From: Campylobacteraceae bacterium
GTDB taxonomy: Bacteria > Campylobacterota > Campylobacteria > Campylobacterales > Sulfurovaceae
Direction: 5' to 3'
DNA: 37,226 bases
Assembly (NCBI GenBank): GCA_027036015.1
Contig: JALVTH010000034.1
Location: 1 to 37,226 of the forward strand
In this document: positions 7,591 to 15,253 of the stretch, piece by piece
Layout of the letters: every line of letters starts with the position of its first letter
Numbering within the stretch: the stretch's first letter is position 1
Notes under the pieces: model-generated
Told to the model about the DNA's origin: nothing
Database searches by the model: none
What the model saw: only the letters and a program-made list of their open reading frames with translations
Made by a program: the position numbers and the translations under genes

Positions 7591-8907
7591 ATGGCAAAAA
7601 AGTTGCATTTAGTGAGTTTGGGCTGCAATAAAAATTTAGTTGATTCTGAAGTAATGCTTGGCAAGCTCTATAGTTATGAATTAACCCAAGATGTTAGTGA
7701 AGCTGATGTAATTATTGTTAATACCTGCGGGTTTATTGAAGCAGCAAAAATAGAATCGATTGATACAATTTTAGAAGCAGCCCAGCAAAAAAAAGATGAT
7801 GCTTTATTGGTAGTGAGTGGTTGTTTGAGTGAGCGCTACAAAGATGAACTAATAAAAGAGCTTCCAGAAGTTGATATCTTTACAGGTGTTGGAGATTATG
7901 AGCGAATTGATGAACTTATTTTGCAAAAACAAAGCTCCTTTTCTCCACAAGTTTATTTAGTTAATGAAAATGCTCCAAGAAAAATCACAGGCTCAAATTA
8001 TCATGCCTATATTAAACTAAGCGAGGGGTGTAATCAAAACTGCTCATTTTGTGCCATTCCATCTTTTAAAGGACGTTTACACTCAAGAAGTATCGATTCA
8101 ATTGTAAAAGAAGTAAGTACTCTTATTGAGCAAGGCTTTAAGGATTTTACTTTTATTTCACAAGATACTTCAAGCTATGGGAGAGATTTTGGCAATAAAA
8201 ATGCTTTAATTGATTTAATTCAACAAATTGAGCTTTTGCCAGGCATTAAAAGTGCAAGAATTTTATATCTTTATCCAAGCACTACATCATTTGAGCTCAT
8301 TGATGCAATTACTGCTTCAAATGTCTTTCAAAACTATTTTGATATGCCAATTCAGCATATAAGCAATAAAATGTTAAAAGTAATGAAGCGAGGTCTTAAT
8401 AAAGAAAAAACAATTGCCTTGCTTGAGTATATGAAAAGCATTCCAAATAGTTTTGTAAGAACTGCAGTAATTGCTGGACATCCAGGAGAAGATGAAAAAG
8501 ATTTCAAAGAGCTCTGCGCTTTTTTAGAAGAGTTTGAATTTGATAGAGTAAGTGTTTTTGAATACTCAAATGAAGAAAATACAACTGCTTTTACAATGCC
8601 TCAAATTTCAAAAGATATAATTAGAAAACGTGCTGATATTTTGGGTGAAATTGCAAAAAAATCAATGAAAAAAAGTTTGCAAAAAATGGTTGGGAAAGAA
8701 TATCTTGTAGCAATTGATGGAGTAAGTAATGAACATGAGTATTTGCTCAGTGCCAGACCGCTTCTTTGGGCTCCAGAGATTGATGGAGAGATGCTAATAA
8801 ATGATACTAATGAATTTAACCCAAAACATGGAGATTATTTTAGAGCAAAAGTAACAGAGCTTGCACTTTTCCAACCACTTGCAACACTGCTTGAAAAGGT
8901 GCAATGA
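7591..8907 (+). CDS. rimO: Ribosomal protein S12 methylthiotransferase RimO
   Basis: This is a cytoplasmic radical-SAM enzyme of 438 aa that adds a methylthio group to the conserved Asp of ribosomal protein S12. The N-terminal UPF0004 domain carries its cluster cysteines at C12, C46 and C78 (LVSLGCNKN, VNTCGF, VVSGCLS). The radical-SAM motif is C147-x3-C151-x2-C154 (EGCNQNCSFCAIP). DMPIQHIS and RTAVIAGHPGE follow, and a C-terminal TRAM-like domain ends near GDYFRAKVTELALF. Length and motifs fit RimO rather than MiaB. The last bases overlap the start of tilS by 4 nt (ATGA), an arrangement seen elsewhere in the phylum. Confidence 0.96.
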   Translation: MAKKLHLVSLGCNKNLVDSEVMLGKLYSYELTQDVSEADVIIVNTCGFIEAAKIESIDTILEAAQQKKDDALLVVSGCLSERYKDELIKELPEVDIFTGVGDYERIDELILQKQSSFSPQVYLVNENAPRKITGSNYHAYIKLSEGCNQNCSFCAIPSFKGRLHSRSIDSIVKEVSTLIEQGFKDFTFISQDTSSYGRDFGNKNALIDLIQQIELLPGIKSARILYLYPSTTSFELIDAITASNVFQNYFDMPIQHISNKMLKVMKRGLNKEKTIALLEYMKSIPNSFVRTAVIAGHPGEDEKDFKELCAFLEEFEFDRVSVFEYSNEENTTAFTMPQISKDIIRKRADILGEIAKKSMKKSLQKMVGKEYLVAIDGVSNEHEYLLSARPLLWAPEIDGEMLINDTNEFNPKHGDYFRAKVTELALFQPLATLLEKVQ

Positions 8908-9866
8908 AAGAGTTTATTTCTTTTTTACAAAATAAAAAAAATCTTTTAGCCTTTTCTGGAGGTGTCGATTCGAGTGCGCTTTTTTTTATGCTTGAGGAGG
9001 CAAAAGTTCCTTTTGATTTGGCAATTGTCAATTATGGTGTGCGCAAAGAGGCTTTGCAAGAGGTAGCTTTTGCCAAAGAGCTTGCCAAAAAATATAATAA
9101 AAAAATTTTTATTGCCAATGCTCCTAAGTTTCCAAGCAATTTTGAAGCAAAAGCAAGAGAGTTTCGCTATAACTTCTTTGAGACACTTATTAAAAGGCAC
9201 TCTTATGAAACACTCCTTTTAGCCCATCAACTTAATGATAAGTTAGAGTGGCTCCTAATGCGGCTTGGCAAAGGTGCTGGAGTTATTGAATTAAGCGGTA
9301 TGCAAAAGCTTGAAAAAAGAGAAAACTTTTTTTTAGTGCGCCCGCTTTTAGGTTATACAAAAGAGGAATTGCTTGAGTATTTAGAAAACAATAATTTGCC
9401 TTACTTTCTTGATAAAAGTAATTTTGATTTGCGCTATGAGCGAAACCGCTATCGAAAGATTGCTAATGCCCTTTTAAAAGAGAGTGGAAAAAAGGGCGTG
9501 CTAAGAAGCTTTGCAATTTTGGCTGAACAAAAAGCGTTGCTTGAAGATTTTTGTCAAGAGTTGCAAATGATAAAAGAGCTTGCAATTTGTAAATGTCATG
9601 AAAAAGCTCTAATAATTTGTGCCAATAAGATTTTAAAGCGTTTGGGAGTTGTCTTAAGCTATAAGGAGCGCCAAATTTTACAAAAAGAGAAAAAACTTGT
9701 AGCAAAACGAAAATTTGCTATAGCTTTTAATGGAGAAAAGCTTTTTATAGCTCCATTTATTCAAGGTATTATTATGCCAAAAAAAATAAAAGAGTATTTT
9801 AGAATCAAAAAAATACCACCTCTTATTCGCCCCTATTGCTTTAGGGAAAATTTAATTGACTTTTAA
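8904..9866 (+). CDS. tilS: tRNA(Ile)-lysidine synthase TilS (short form)
   Basis: This enzyme converts C34 of the CAU-anticodon tRNA-Ile to lysidine using ATP and lysine, so that AUA is read. At 320 aa it is short and lacks most of the C-terminal region of the E. coli enzyme, as is normal in this phylum. The PP-loop SGGVDSS lies at residues 18-24. LLAHQLNDKLEWLLMRLGKG and VRPLLGYTKEELLEYL are family signatures. RNRYRKIANALL is the RNRIR-type motif. It is translationally coupled to rimO. Its last codons overlap the promoter of the tRNA-Arg gene. Confidence 0.95.
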   Translation: MKEFISFLQNKKNLLAFSGGVDSSALFFMLEEAKVPFDLAIVNYGVRKEALQEVAFAKELAKKYNKKIFIANAPKFPSNFEAKAREFRYNFFETLIKRHSYETLLLAHQLNDKLEWLLMRLGKGAGVIELSGMQKLEKRENFFLVRPLLGYTKEELLEYLENNNLPYFLDKSNFDLRYERNRYRKIANALLKESGKKGVLRSFAILAEQKALLEDFCQELQMIKELAICKCHEKALIICANKILKRLGVVLSYKERQILQKEKKLVAKRKFAIAFNGEKLFIAPFIQGIIMPKKIKEYFRIKKIPPLIRPYCFRENLIDF

Positions 9867-9884
9867 GCAAAGATTTATTACAAT
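9856..9884 (+). promoter_or_regulatory. Promoter of tRNA-Arg
   Basis: TTGACT (9856-9861) and TACAAT (9879-9884) are separated by exactly 17 nt. The tRNA begins 16 nt downstream. The -35 lies inside the last codons of tilS. This is one of the few full -35/-10 promoters in the window. Confidence 0.75.
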
Positions 9885-9900
9885 TTGCCTCCTCAAAAAA

Positions 9901-9977
9901 GCACTCGTAGCTCAGCTGGATAGAGCATCTGATTGCGGTTCAGAAGGTCGCAGGTTCGAATCCTGCCGAGTGTACCA
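9901..9977 (+). tRNA. tRNA-Arg (anticodon GCG), CCA encoded
   Basis: A full cloverleaf is visible. The acceptor is GCACTCG/CGAGTGT with a G-U end pair. The anticodon stem is TCTGA/TCAGA with loop TTGCGGT, giving anticodon GCG, which reads CGC and CGU. The T-arm is GCAGG-TTCGAAT-CCTGC, followed by ACCA. A T-run right after the CCA (ACTTTTTTT) could end transcription. Confidence 0.95.
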
Positions 9978-10062
9978 CTTTTTTTCTGCCAAATTGTTAA
10001 CTTTTCTTCAACTTAAAGCCTATCTATAGTAAAATCTTTTTATAAACTTTGCCAAGGGCTAA

Positions 10063-10644
10063 ATGATGCAAATTTTGGTTATTACGCAATCAGTTGTTGT
10101 AGAAGGGCTTTTTAAAGTCGTTGCTCAAAGTCAAGAACTTAATGTTCATTTTGTAAAAAGCGCAAAAGAAAGCGAAGAAGAGAGTTTTGATGTTATTTTT
10201 ATAGATGACATTATGCCCAATTTAAAAGAAGAGATAGAATATATTAACAATAACTTCTCTTTTAACGAAATAGCAATACTTGGCAAAAGAGAAGCTTTTA
10301 ATTTGCCTCTAATTCACAAACCCTTTTTACCGCAAGATATATTTGAGTTTTTACAAAAAGTAAAAACCTTGCAAGAAGTAAAAGAGGATAAACTACCAAA
10401 TGTTTTAGACCCATATGAAGTTGAACGCATTAAAGCCCTTTTAGCGCTTGAAGAGAGTGAGAAAAAGATAATAAAAGAAGATTATATTAATCGCCTTGCT
10501 CAAAAAGAATCACTAACACTTAAAAATAAAAAAGCTAAAAAATTGATAAAACTTTTATGCTCACTTTCAAAAAAAGAGCGTAAAAAGTTATTAAAAGATG
10601 CTACAATTACACTAAAAATATCTTTTGGAGAAGCAAATGAGTAA
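10063..10644 (+). CDS. Receiver-like protein upstream of gmk, unknown function
   Basis: This protein is 193 aa. The first about 105 residues look like a response-regulator receiver domain: a beta-strand start MQILVITQS, the strand FDVIFIDDIMPN with an Asp in the phospho-acceptor place, and HKPFLPQDIFEFL matching the conserved Lys-Pro. The acidic pair of the metal pocket is replaced by ITQS, so it is probably a degenerate receiver. The rest is a charged helical tail without a DNA-binding domain. The second ATG (10066) has better spacing to AGGG. It overlaps gmk by 8 nt. In Campylobacter an acidic protein gene sits at the same place before gmk, so this is likely the divergent counterpart. Confidence 0.8.
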   Translation: MMQILVITQSVVVEGLFKVVAQSQELNVHFVKSAKESEEESFDVIFIDDIMPNLKEEIEYINNNFSFNEIAILGKREAFNLPLIHKPFLPQDIFEFLQKVKTLQEVKEDKLPNVLDPYEVERIKALLALEESEKKIIKEDYINRLAQKESLTLKNKKAKKLIKLLCSLSKKERKKLLKDATITLKISFGEANE

Positions 10645-11251
10645 AGGCGGACTTTTGGTTCTTTCTGGTCCAAGCGGAGCAGGCAAAAGTACAATTATCA
10701 AAAATGCAAGCAGTGCAATTGGAAACTTTTATTTTTCAATTTCATGCACAACAAGAGCCCCAAGAGAGGGTGAAGTGCATGGAAGAGAGTATTTTTTTTT
10801 AACAAAAGAAGAGTTTGAAGAAGATATCAAAAAAGGAAATTTTTTAGAATATGCTATGGTGCATGGACACTATTATGGAACATCAATGAAGCCTATTTTT
10901 CAAGCATTAGATGAAAATAAATTAGTTATATTTGATATTGATGTGCAAGGGCATAGGCTTTTGAGGGAAAAATTTGGCAAAAAGCTTGTTAGCTGTTTTA
11001 TTACACCCCCAACGCTTACAATTTTGAAAGAGAGACTCTATAGCAGATGTAGCGATGATGAAGCTACAATTAAAAAACGTCTAACAAATGCAAAAGAAGA
11101 GATAAAAGCATTAGGTGAGTATGATTTTTTAATTATTAATGATGATTTAAAGCAGGCTACAAAAGAATTTATTGCAATTGCTAATGCCGCACGGAATAGA
11201 TATTCTCAAGAAGAGTTAGAAGCGTTTCAAAATGAATGGTTTCATGGCTAA
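10637..11251 (+). CDS. gmk: Guanylate kinase
   Basis: This enzyme phosphorylates GMP to GDP with ATP in the cytoplasm. The protein is 204 aa from the ATG at 10637 (MSKGGLLVLSGPSGAGKST), which has GGAG 6 nt upstream. A frame start at 10625 would add only EKQ-type residues. Seen are the P-loop GPSGAGKST, the GMP-binding segment SCTTRAPREGEVHGREYFF, ANFLEYA-like GNFLEYAMVHGHYYGT, the Walker B-like FDIDVQG and the lid arginines. It overlaps the end of the receiver-like gene by 8 nt (ATGAGTAA). Confidence 0.96.
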   Translation: MSKGGLLVLSGPSGAGKSTIIKNASSAIGNFYFSISCTTRAPREGEVHGREYFFLTKEEFEEDIKKGNFLEYAMVHGHYYGTSMKPIFQALDENKLVIFDIDVQGHRLLREKFGKKLVSCFITPPTLTILKERLYSRCSDDEATIKKRLTNAKEEIKALGEYDFLIINDDLKQATKEFIAIANAARNRYSQEELEAFQNEWFHG

Positions 11252-11309
11252 AGCAGAAAAGTTTTTGGCAAGCTTTTTGATTTTAAGCAATGCAAACCCA
11301 AAAAAAGAG

Positions 11310-11315
11310 TATAAT
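11310..11315 (+). promoter_or_regulatory. -10 box of tatA
   Basis: TATAAT lies 27 nt before the tatA ATG, in the 90-nt gap after gmk. AAAGGA at 11330-11335 is the ribosome-binding site. Confidence 0.6.
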
Positions 11316-11341
11316 CATAAAAAAAGTTTAAAGGATTAAAA

Positions 11342-11578
11342 ATGATGCCAGGTGGATGGGAATTAGTTTTAATTATTGTAGTAATCGTTTTGCTTTTTGG
11401 CGGTAAAAAAATTCCAGAACTTGCAAAAGGGCTTGGAAAGGGAATTAAAGATTTCAAAAAAGCTATGAATGAAGATGATGAGCCTCAAGCAAAAGTAGAA
11501 CAAAAAGAGGCAAAAGAGCTTGAAAATAAAACTACAAACGAACAAGCAACTTCTCAAACTCAAAGTAAAGAGGCTTAA
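11342..11578 (+). CDS. tatA: Sec-independent protein translocase TatA
   Basis: This 78-aa protein is the pore-forming component of the twin-arginine system that exports folded proteins across the inner membrane. One N-terminal membrane helix ([27 protein letters not shown]) carries the family FGxKKLPEL motif as FGGKKIPEL. An amphipathic helix ([16 protein letters not shown]) and a charged tail rich in Glu, Lys and Gln follow. Two ATGs in a row (11342 and 11345) could each start it. Both multicopper oxidases in this window carry Tat signals, so they are likely clients. Confidence 0.93.
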   Translation: MMPGGWELVLIIVVIVLLFGGKKIPELAKGLGKGIKDFKKAMNEDDEPQAKVEQKEAKELENKTTNEQATSQTQSKEA

Positions 11579-11580
11579 TG

Positions 11581-11612
11581 AGCCTTTTTAAACTCTACTA
11601 AAAAGGCTTTTT
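11581..11612 (+). terminator. Hairpin after tatA, overlapping the argS ribosome-binding site
   Basis: AGCCTTTTT (11581-11589) pairs perfectly with AAAAAGGCT (11600-11608) around a 10-nt loop, and Ts follow. It resembles an intrinsic terminator for tatA. Its 3' arm contains the AAAAGG that must serve argS. Confidence 0.6.
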
Positions 11613-11616
11613 GGCT

Positions 11617-13308
11617 ATGCAAATAAAAAAAGAGCTTGATACAATTTTGCAAGATACTCTAAAATCTCTTAATCTCAATCCTAAATTAAAAGAGTTTAGC
11701 CCAGCTACAAAAGTTGAATTTGGCGATTTTCAATACAATGGCGCAATGGGGCTTGCTAAAGAGTTAAAGCAAAATCCAAGAGCAATTGCTACAACTATAG
11801 CTAATGAATTAGCAAAAAATCCAATTTTTAGTAAAGTTGAAATAGCAGGTCCAGGATTTATCAATGTGGTAGTTGCAAAAGAGTTTTTGCAAAAGCATCT
11901 TTTAAGTGCACTTAATGAACGTGCAGGTGCTAATAAAAAAGAAGGCATTAGAGTTGTTGTGGACTACTCAAGCCCAAATATGGCAAAGCAAATGCATGTT
12001 GGGCATTTGCGCTCAACCATAATTGGCGATGCTTTGGCAAATTTGTTTGAGTTTTTGGGTGATGAGGTAATTCGTCAAAACCATATTGGTGATTGGGGAA
12101 CACAATTTGGAATGCTTATTGCTTATTTTGAAGAGCAAGGAGATGAGGCAAGCAAAAGTTTAAGCGATTTAGAAGAGTTTTATAAAGCAGCCAAAAAGCG
12201 CTTTGATGAAGATGAAAATTTTGCCAAAAAAGCCAGAGAGTATGTCGTGAAGCTTCAAAGCGGTGATGAAGGATGCTTGAAGCTTTGGAAAGAGTTTATT
12301 GACATTACTTTAGAACATTGTCAAGAGGTTTATGATAAATTGGGAGTAGGGCTTGATAAATCATGCGTTAGAGGTGAGAGTGCTTATAATGAAAGCTTAC
12401 CAAAAATTGTAGAGTTGATGAAAGAAAAAGATTTAGCCAAAGTAAGCCAAGGAGCAACATGTATCTTTTTTGAAGATAAAGAAAATCCTTTAATTATCCA
12501 AAAAGCAGATGGCGGTTACCTTTATGCAACAACAGATTTAGCAGCAATTAAATATCGTGTAGAAGTGCTTAAAGCCAAGAGAATTTGTTATGTTGTAGAT
12601 GCAAGACAAAGTGAGCATTTTGAGCTTGTCTTTAAAGCAGCAAGAATGGCTAACATTGCTCCTGAGGATGTATTGTTAGAGCATATTGCATTTGGAATGG
12701 TGCTTGATAAAAGCGGAAAACCTTTTAAAACCAGAGAGGGTGGAACTGTTAAGCTTATTGATTTAATCAATGAAGCTGTTAAAAGAGCTAAAAACTTTAT
12801 TAAAAATAAAGAAGATTTAAGCCAAGAAGAGATTGAAAAGATAGCAAAAGTTATTGGTGTTGGGTCGCTTAAATATGCCGATTTAAGCATTAATAGAACT
12901 TCAAACTATATATTTGACTGGGATAAGATGCTCTCACTTGAAGGCAATACTGCGCTTTATATGCAATATGCTTATGCAAGAATTAATTCTATTTTGAAAA
13001 AAGCCAACTCTTTTGATGTGCGTGAGGTTATTTTAAGTGATGAGATTGAACGCCGTTTAGCTTTAAAGATTTTAAGTTTTGAAGATGTGTTGCTTAATGC
13101 TTATAAAGAGGCTATGCCGCATTTAATTGCCGCCTATTTATATGATTTGGCAACTCTGTTTACTAAATTTTATGAGAACAATCCAATTTTAAAAGAGGGG
13201 ATTGAAGAAAAGCTAAAAAATTCGCGCCTGATTTTAGCTAAAGCAAGTGCAAATGTGATTAAAACGGGGCTCAAGATTTTGGGAATTGAGGTATTAGAGC
13301 GCATTTAA
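11617..13308 (+). CDS. argS: Arginyl-tRNA synthetase
   Basis: This is a class I synthetase that charges tRNA-Arg. It is 563 aa from the ATG at 11617. A TTG at 11611 would add two residues and has closer spacing to AAAAGG, so the start is not settled. Seen are an N-terminal Add1-like domain, VDYSSPNMAKQMHVGHLRST with the HIGH motif as HVGH, the catalytic core with FGMVLDKSGKPFKTREGGTV, SINRTSNYIFDWDKML, and a C-terminal DALR anticodon-binding domain (YMQYAYARINSIL, ASANVIKTGLKILGIEVLERI). It is full length. Confidence 0.96.
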   Translation: MQIKKELDTILQDTLKSLNLNPKLKEFSPATKVEFGDFQYNGAMGLAKELKQNPRAIATTIANELAKNPIFSKVEIAGPGFINVVVAKEFLQKHLLSALNERAGANKKEGIRVVVDYSSPNMAKQMHVGHLRSTIIGDALANLFEFLGDEVIRQNHIGDWGTQFGMLIAYFEEQGDEASKSLSDLEEFYKAAKKRFDEDENFAKKAREYVVKLQSGDEGCLKLWKEFIDITLEHCQEVYDKLGVGLDKSCVRGESAYNESLPKIVELMKEKDLAKVSQGATCIFFEDKENPLIIQKADGGYLYATTDLAAIKYRVEVLKAKRICYVVDARQSEHFELVFKAARMANIAPEDVLLEHIAFGMVLDKSGKPFKTREGGTVKLIDLINEAVKRAKNFIKNKEDLSQEEIEKIAKVIGVGSLKYADLSINRTSNYIFDWDKMLSLEGNTALYMQYAYARINSILKKANSFDVREVILSDEIERRLALKILSFEDVLLNAYKEAMPHLIAAYLYDLATLFTKFYENNPILKEGIEEKLKNSRLILAKASANVIKTGLKILGIEVLERI

Positions 13309-13318
13309 AGGTTTGAAA

Positions 13319-13642
13319 ATGGGGCGCTTGGCTTTTTTTATTCTTATCATTGCCACTTTTATTGCTTTTGATTGGTATAAAAATAAAGATACCAAAAAAA
13401 GTATTATTGCTTCTTTGCTTTTTATTTATCTACTTGGAGTAAGTTATAGCGGGGCAATTTTAACGCGCCCAATCTTGCCACTTTTTATCGTACATATTAT
13501 TTTTGTTATCGCTTCATATATTGCTCTTTTTGCTTATATTCTTAAACGTAAGTTTTTGTGGTATCTTTTTTTATTACCTCTTTTTTCTATTTTGCTTACC
13601 TTTGGAATTAACTTTATTGAAGGCTCTAGATTTGAGTCTTAA
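13319..13642 (+). CDS. Small integral membrane protein, unknown
   Basis: This protein is 107 aa from the ATG at 13319, which has AAAGG 7 nt upstream that overlaps the end of argS. An in-frame TTG at 13313 is less likely. It has four hydrophobic stretches (LAFFILIIATFIAF, SIIASLLFIYLLGVSYSGAI, LPLFIVHIIFVIASYIALFAYI and FLWYLFLLPLFSILLTFGINFI) and few charges. It lies 10 nt downstream of argS and is probably cotranscribed. No family is recognised. Confidence 0.75.
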   Translation: MGRLAFFILIIATFIAFDWYKNKDTKKSIIASLLFIYLLGVSYSGAILTRPILPLFIVHIIFVIASYIALFAYILKRKFLWYLFLLPLFSILLTFGINFIEGSRFES

Positions 13643-13669
13643 TTGTTTTGTAACCCTATAAAATTATGT

Positions 13670-13675
13670 TACAAT
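13670..13675 (+). promoter_or_regulatory. -10 box of the outer-membrane protein gene
   Basis: TACAAT lies 25 nt before the ATG at 13701. AAGG between them is the ribosome-binding site. There is no convincing -35. Confidence 0.45.
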
Positions 13676-13700
13676 GAGAAAAATTTTTAAGGTTTTAATA

Positions 13701-15068
13701 ATGAAAAAACTCTTTTTTCTTTTGCCAACTTCACTTTTGGCATTTCACTTGCAAAAATTTACTCCATCAATTGTTTATGAAGAGTGGAAATTACCCCATA
13801 ATGAAAAAATGGGAGTTGTGAAATATAGTTTAGATTATCCAATAAATGAGTATTTTTTTCTTGGGAGCGGAATGTTTGGTGCTATTAAGGGTAATAGAGG
13901 AGGCTTTTTTACGTTTGGTTTTGAAGGAGGGGTGCATTTTCCTTTAGGTCAAAGGGTTAATATTGAAAGTTCACTATTTTTAGGAGCTGGAGGAGGAGGC
14001 AGTGCAGCTCAAGGTGGAGGATTAATGCTAAGAGGCGCATTAGGAGCAAATTTTAATTTAGATATTGTACAAGTTGGAGTTGGTGTTAGCAAGGTGCGCT
14101 TTTTAAATGGCGATATTTCTTCTTCGCAAATTTATACCTCCCTTTATTTTCCTTTAACTTGGCTTCCTAAAGATATTGATACAATCAACTATTTTTATTT
14201 TGGGCGCTATTTTGTTAAGAAAGATGTCAAAGATACAAGCAGAAAAAAGATGAAAAATCTTAGCTTTAGCGGGGTCCAAAAAGAGTTTTTTATCAATCAA
14301 AATAGTTATTTTATCTTAAGCAGTGCGGGTGCAAGTGGTGGTGGCAGTGATGGTTATATGGAGGTTATGGCTGGAATTGGCTATAAAAAAGCTCTTTTTT
14401 CTTTGCCTTTTTTTGTTGATGTAGAGTTTAAAGCTGGGCTTGGTGGCGGTGGCAAAGTTGATACAGGAGGCGGAGCAATTTGGAGTGCTTCTGCTGGATT
14501 TGGTGCTAAGATTTATAAAAATTTTTATGCAAAAGCTGATTATGGATATATCAGCAGTTTTAATGGTGCTTTTAAAGCAAAGTTTGCAAGAGGTTTTATT
14601 GGCTTAAAAGAAGTATTAAATAATGAATTGTTGCAAAAATATCGCTTTCGAGCTATAAATAAAATACACTTTACTAAAAAAGGAGATTTTAAAGATCCTA
14701 ATAAAGATAAAAGACTTTATTTACTTGGAATGGCAATAGATAGATATATAAATAAAAACTTTTATATTACCGGTCAAGCACTATGGGCATATAAAGGTAA
14801 AAGTGGAGGTTATACTGAAGGACTTATTGGAATAGGACTAAAAAAGAGAATTTTTAATAATTTTTATTTAAGAAGTGAAGCGCTACTTGGCGCAGGAGGT
14901 GGTGGAGGAGTAAAAACTGGCGGTGGAATGATTGGTTCAGTTGATGCAATGATAGGATATAAATTGAATAAACACTTAACAATTGAAGCTGGAGCTGGAT
15001 ATACCAAAGCAAAATCAAAAGGGTTCTCTTCTAAAGATGTAATATTTGCTTTGCAAGTTGCATTTTAA
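13701..15068 (+). CDS. Glycine-rich outer-membrane beta-barrel-like protein with three internal repeats
   Basis: This protein is 455 aa from the ATG at 13701 (signal peptide MKKLFFLLPTSLLAFH), preferred over an upstream ATG because of its AAGG site and signal peptide. Alternating hydrophobic strands and a terminal Phe (IFALQVAF) fit an outer-membrane barrel. Three homologous blocks share a Gly hairpin: LGAGGGGSAAQGGG (about residue 95), LGGGGKVDTGGG (about 255) and LGAGGGGGVKTGGG (about 400). Each hairpin is preceded by a G-x-G-Y/L-KK-type strand and followed by a GAGY/ADYGY-type strand. No named family is recognised. It stands alone with its own promoter. Confidence 0.8.
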   Translation: MKKLFFLLPTSLLAFHLQKFTPSIVYEEWKLPHNEKMGVVKYSLDYPINEYFFLGSGMFGAIKGNRGGFFTFGFEGGVHFPLGQRVNIESSLFLGAGGGGSAAQGGGLMLRGALGANFNLDIVQVGVGVSKVRFLNGDISSSQIYTSLYFPLTWLPKDIDTINYFYFGRYFVKKDVKDTSRKKMKNLSFSGVQKEFFINQNSYFILSSAGASGGGSDGYMEVMAGIGYKKALFSLPFFVDVEFKAGLGGGGKVDTGGGAIWSASAGFGAKIYKNFYAKADYGYISSFNGAFKAKFARGFIGLKEVLNNELLQKYRFRAINKIHFTKKGDFKDPNKDKRLYLLGMAIDRYINKNFYITGQALWAYKGKSGGYTEGLIGIGLKKRIFNNFYLRSEALLGAGGGGGVKTGGGMIGSVDAMIGYKLNKHLTIEAGAGYTKAKSKGFSSKDVIFALQVAF

Positions 15069-15086
15069 TGCAATTTGCAATATAAT
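15058..15086 (+). promoter_or_regulatory. Promoter of tRNA-Pro
   Basis: TTGCAT (15058-15063) and TATAAT (15081-15086) have a 17-nt spacer. The tRNA starts 12 nt after the -10. The -35 overlaps the stop region of the outer-membrane protein gene, the same arrangement as at tRNA-Arg. Confidence 0.7.
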
Positions 15087-15097
15087 TACAAAAATTT

Positions 15098-15175
15098 CGG
15101 AGCGTGGCGCAGTCTGGTTAGCGCACTACCTTGGGGTGGTAGAGGTCGCCGGTTCGAGTCCGGTCGCTCCGACCA
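15098..15175 (+). tRNA. tRNA-Pro (anticodon GGG), CCA encoded
   Basis: Acceptor CGGAGCG/CGCTCCG, anticodon stem CTACC/GGTAG with loop TTGGGGT giving anticodon GGG, T-arm GCCGG-TTCGAGT-CCGGT, then ACCA. A complete cloverleaf of 78 nt. Confidence 0.95.
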
Positions 15176-15215
15176 TGAGGCTACTTTTATTTTCTCCTAA
15201 GCTTCTTATGCTATC

Positions 15216-15244
15216 TTAAATAAGAGTTATTTTGTCTTATTTAA
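15216..15244 (+). promoter_or_regulatory. Inverted repeat before selO
   Basis: TTAAATAAGA (15216-15225) and TCTTATTTAA (15235-15244) are perfect inverted copies around 9 nt. The right arm runs into the AAAGG ribosome-binding site (15243-15247) of selO. It could be a repressor operator or an RNA hairpin that controls access to the site. Confidence 0.5.
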
Positions 15245-15253
15245 AGGTTTACA

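Noticed and set aside
7489-7608. N-terminal extension of the ATPase from the ATG at 7608
   Set aside because: The extra 40 residues do not resemble the family, lack a ribosome-binding site and cross the rimO promoter. The TTG at 7488 has AAAGGA in place.
8840-9031. Minus-strand open frame across the rimO/tilS junction
   Set aside because: Shadow of two well-recognised genes, with no ribosome-binding site and low-complexity composition.
12588-12890. 100-codon minus-strand frame inside argS
   Set aside because: Antisense shadow of a conserved synthetase, no start signals.
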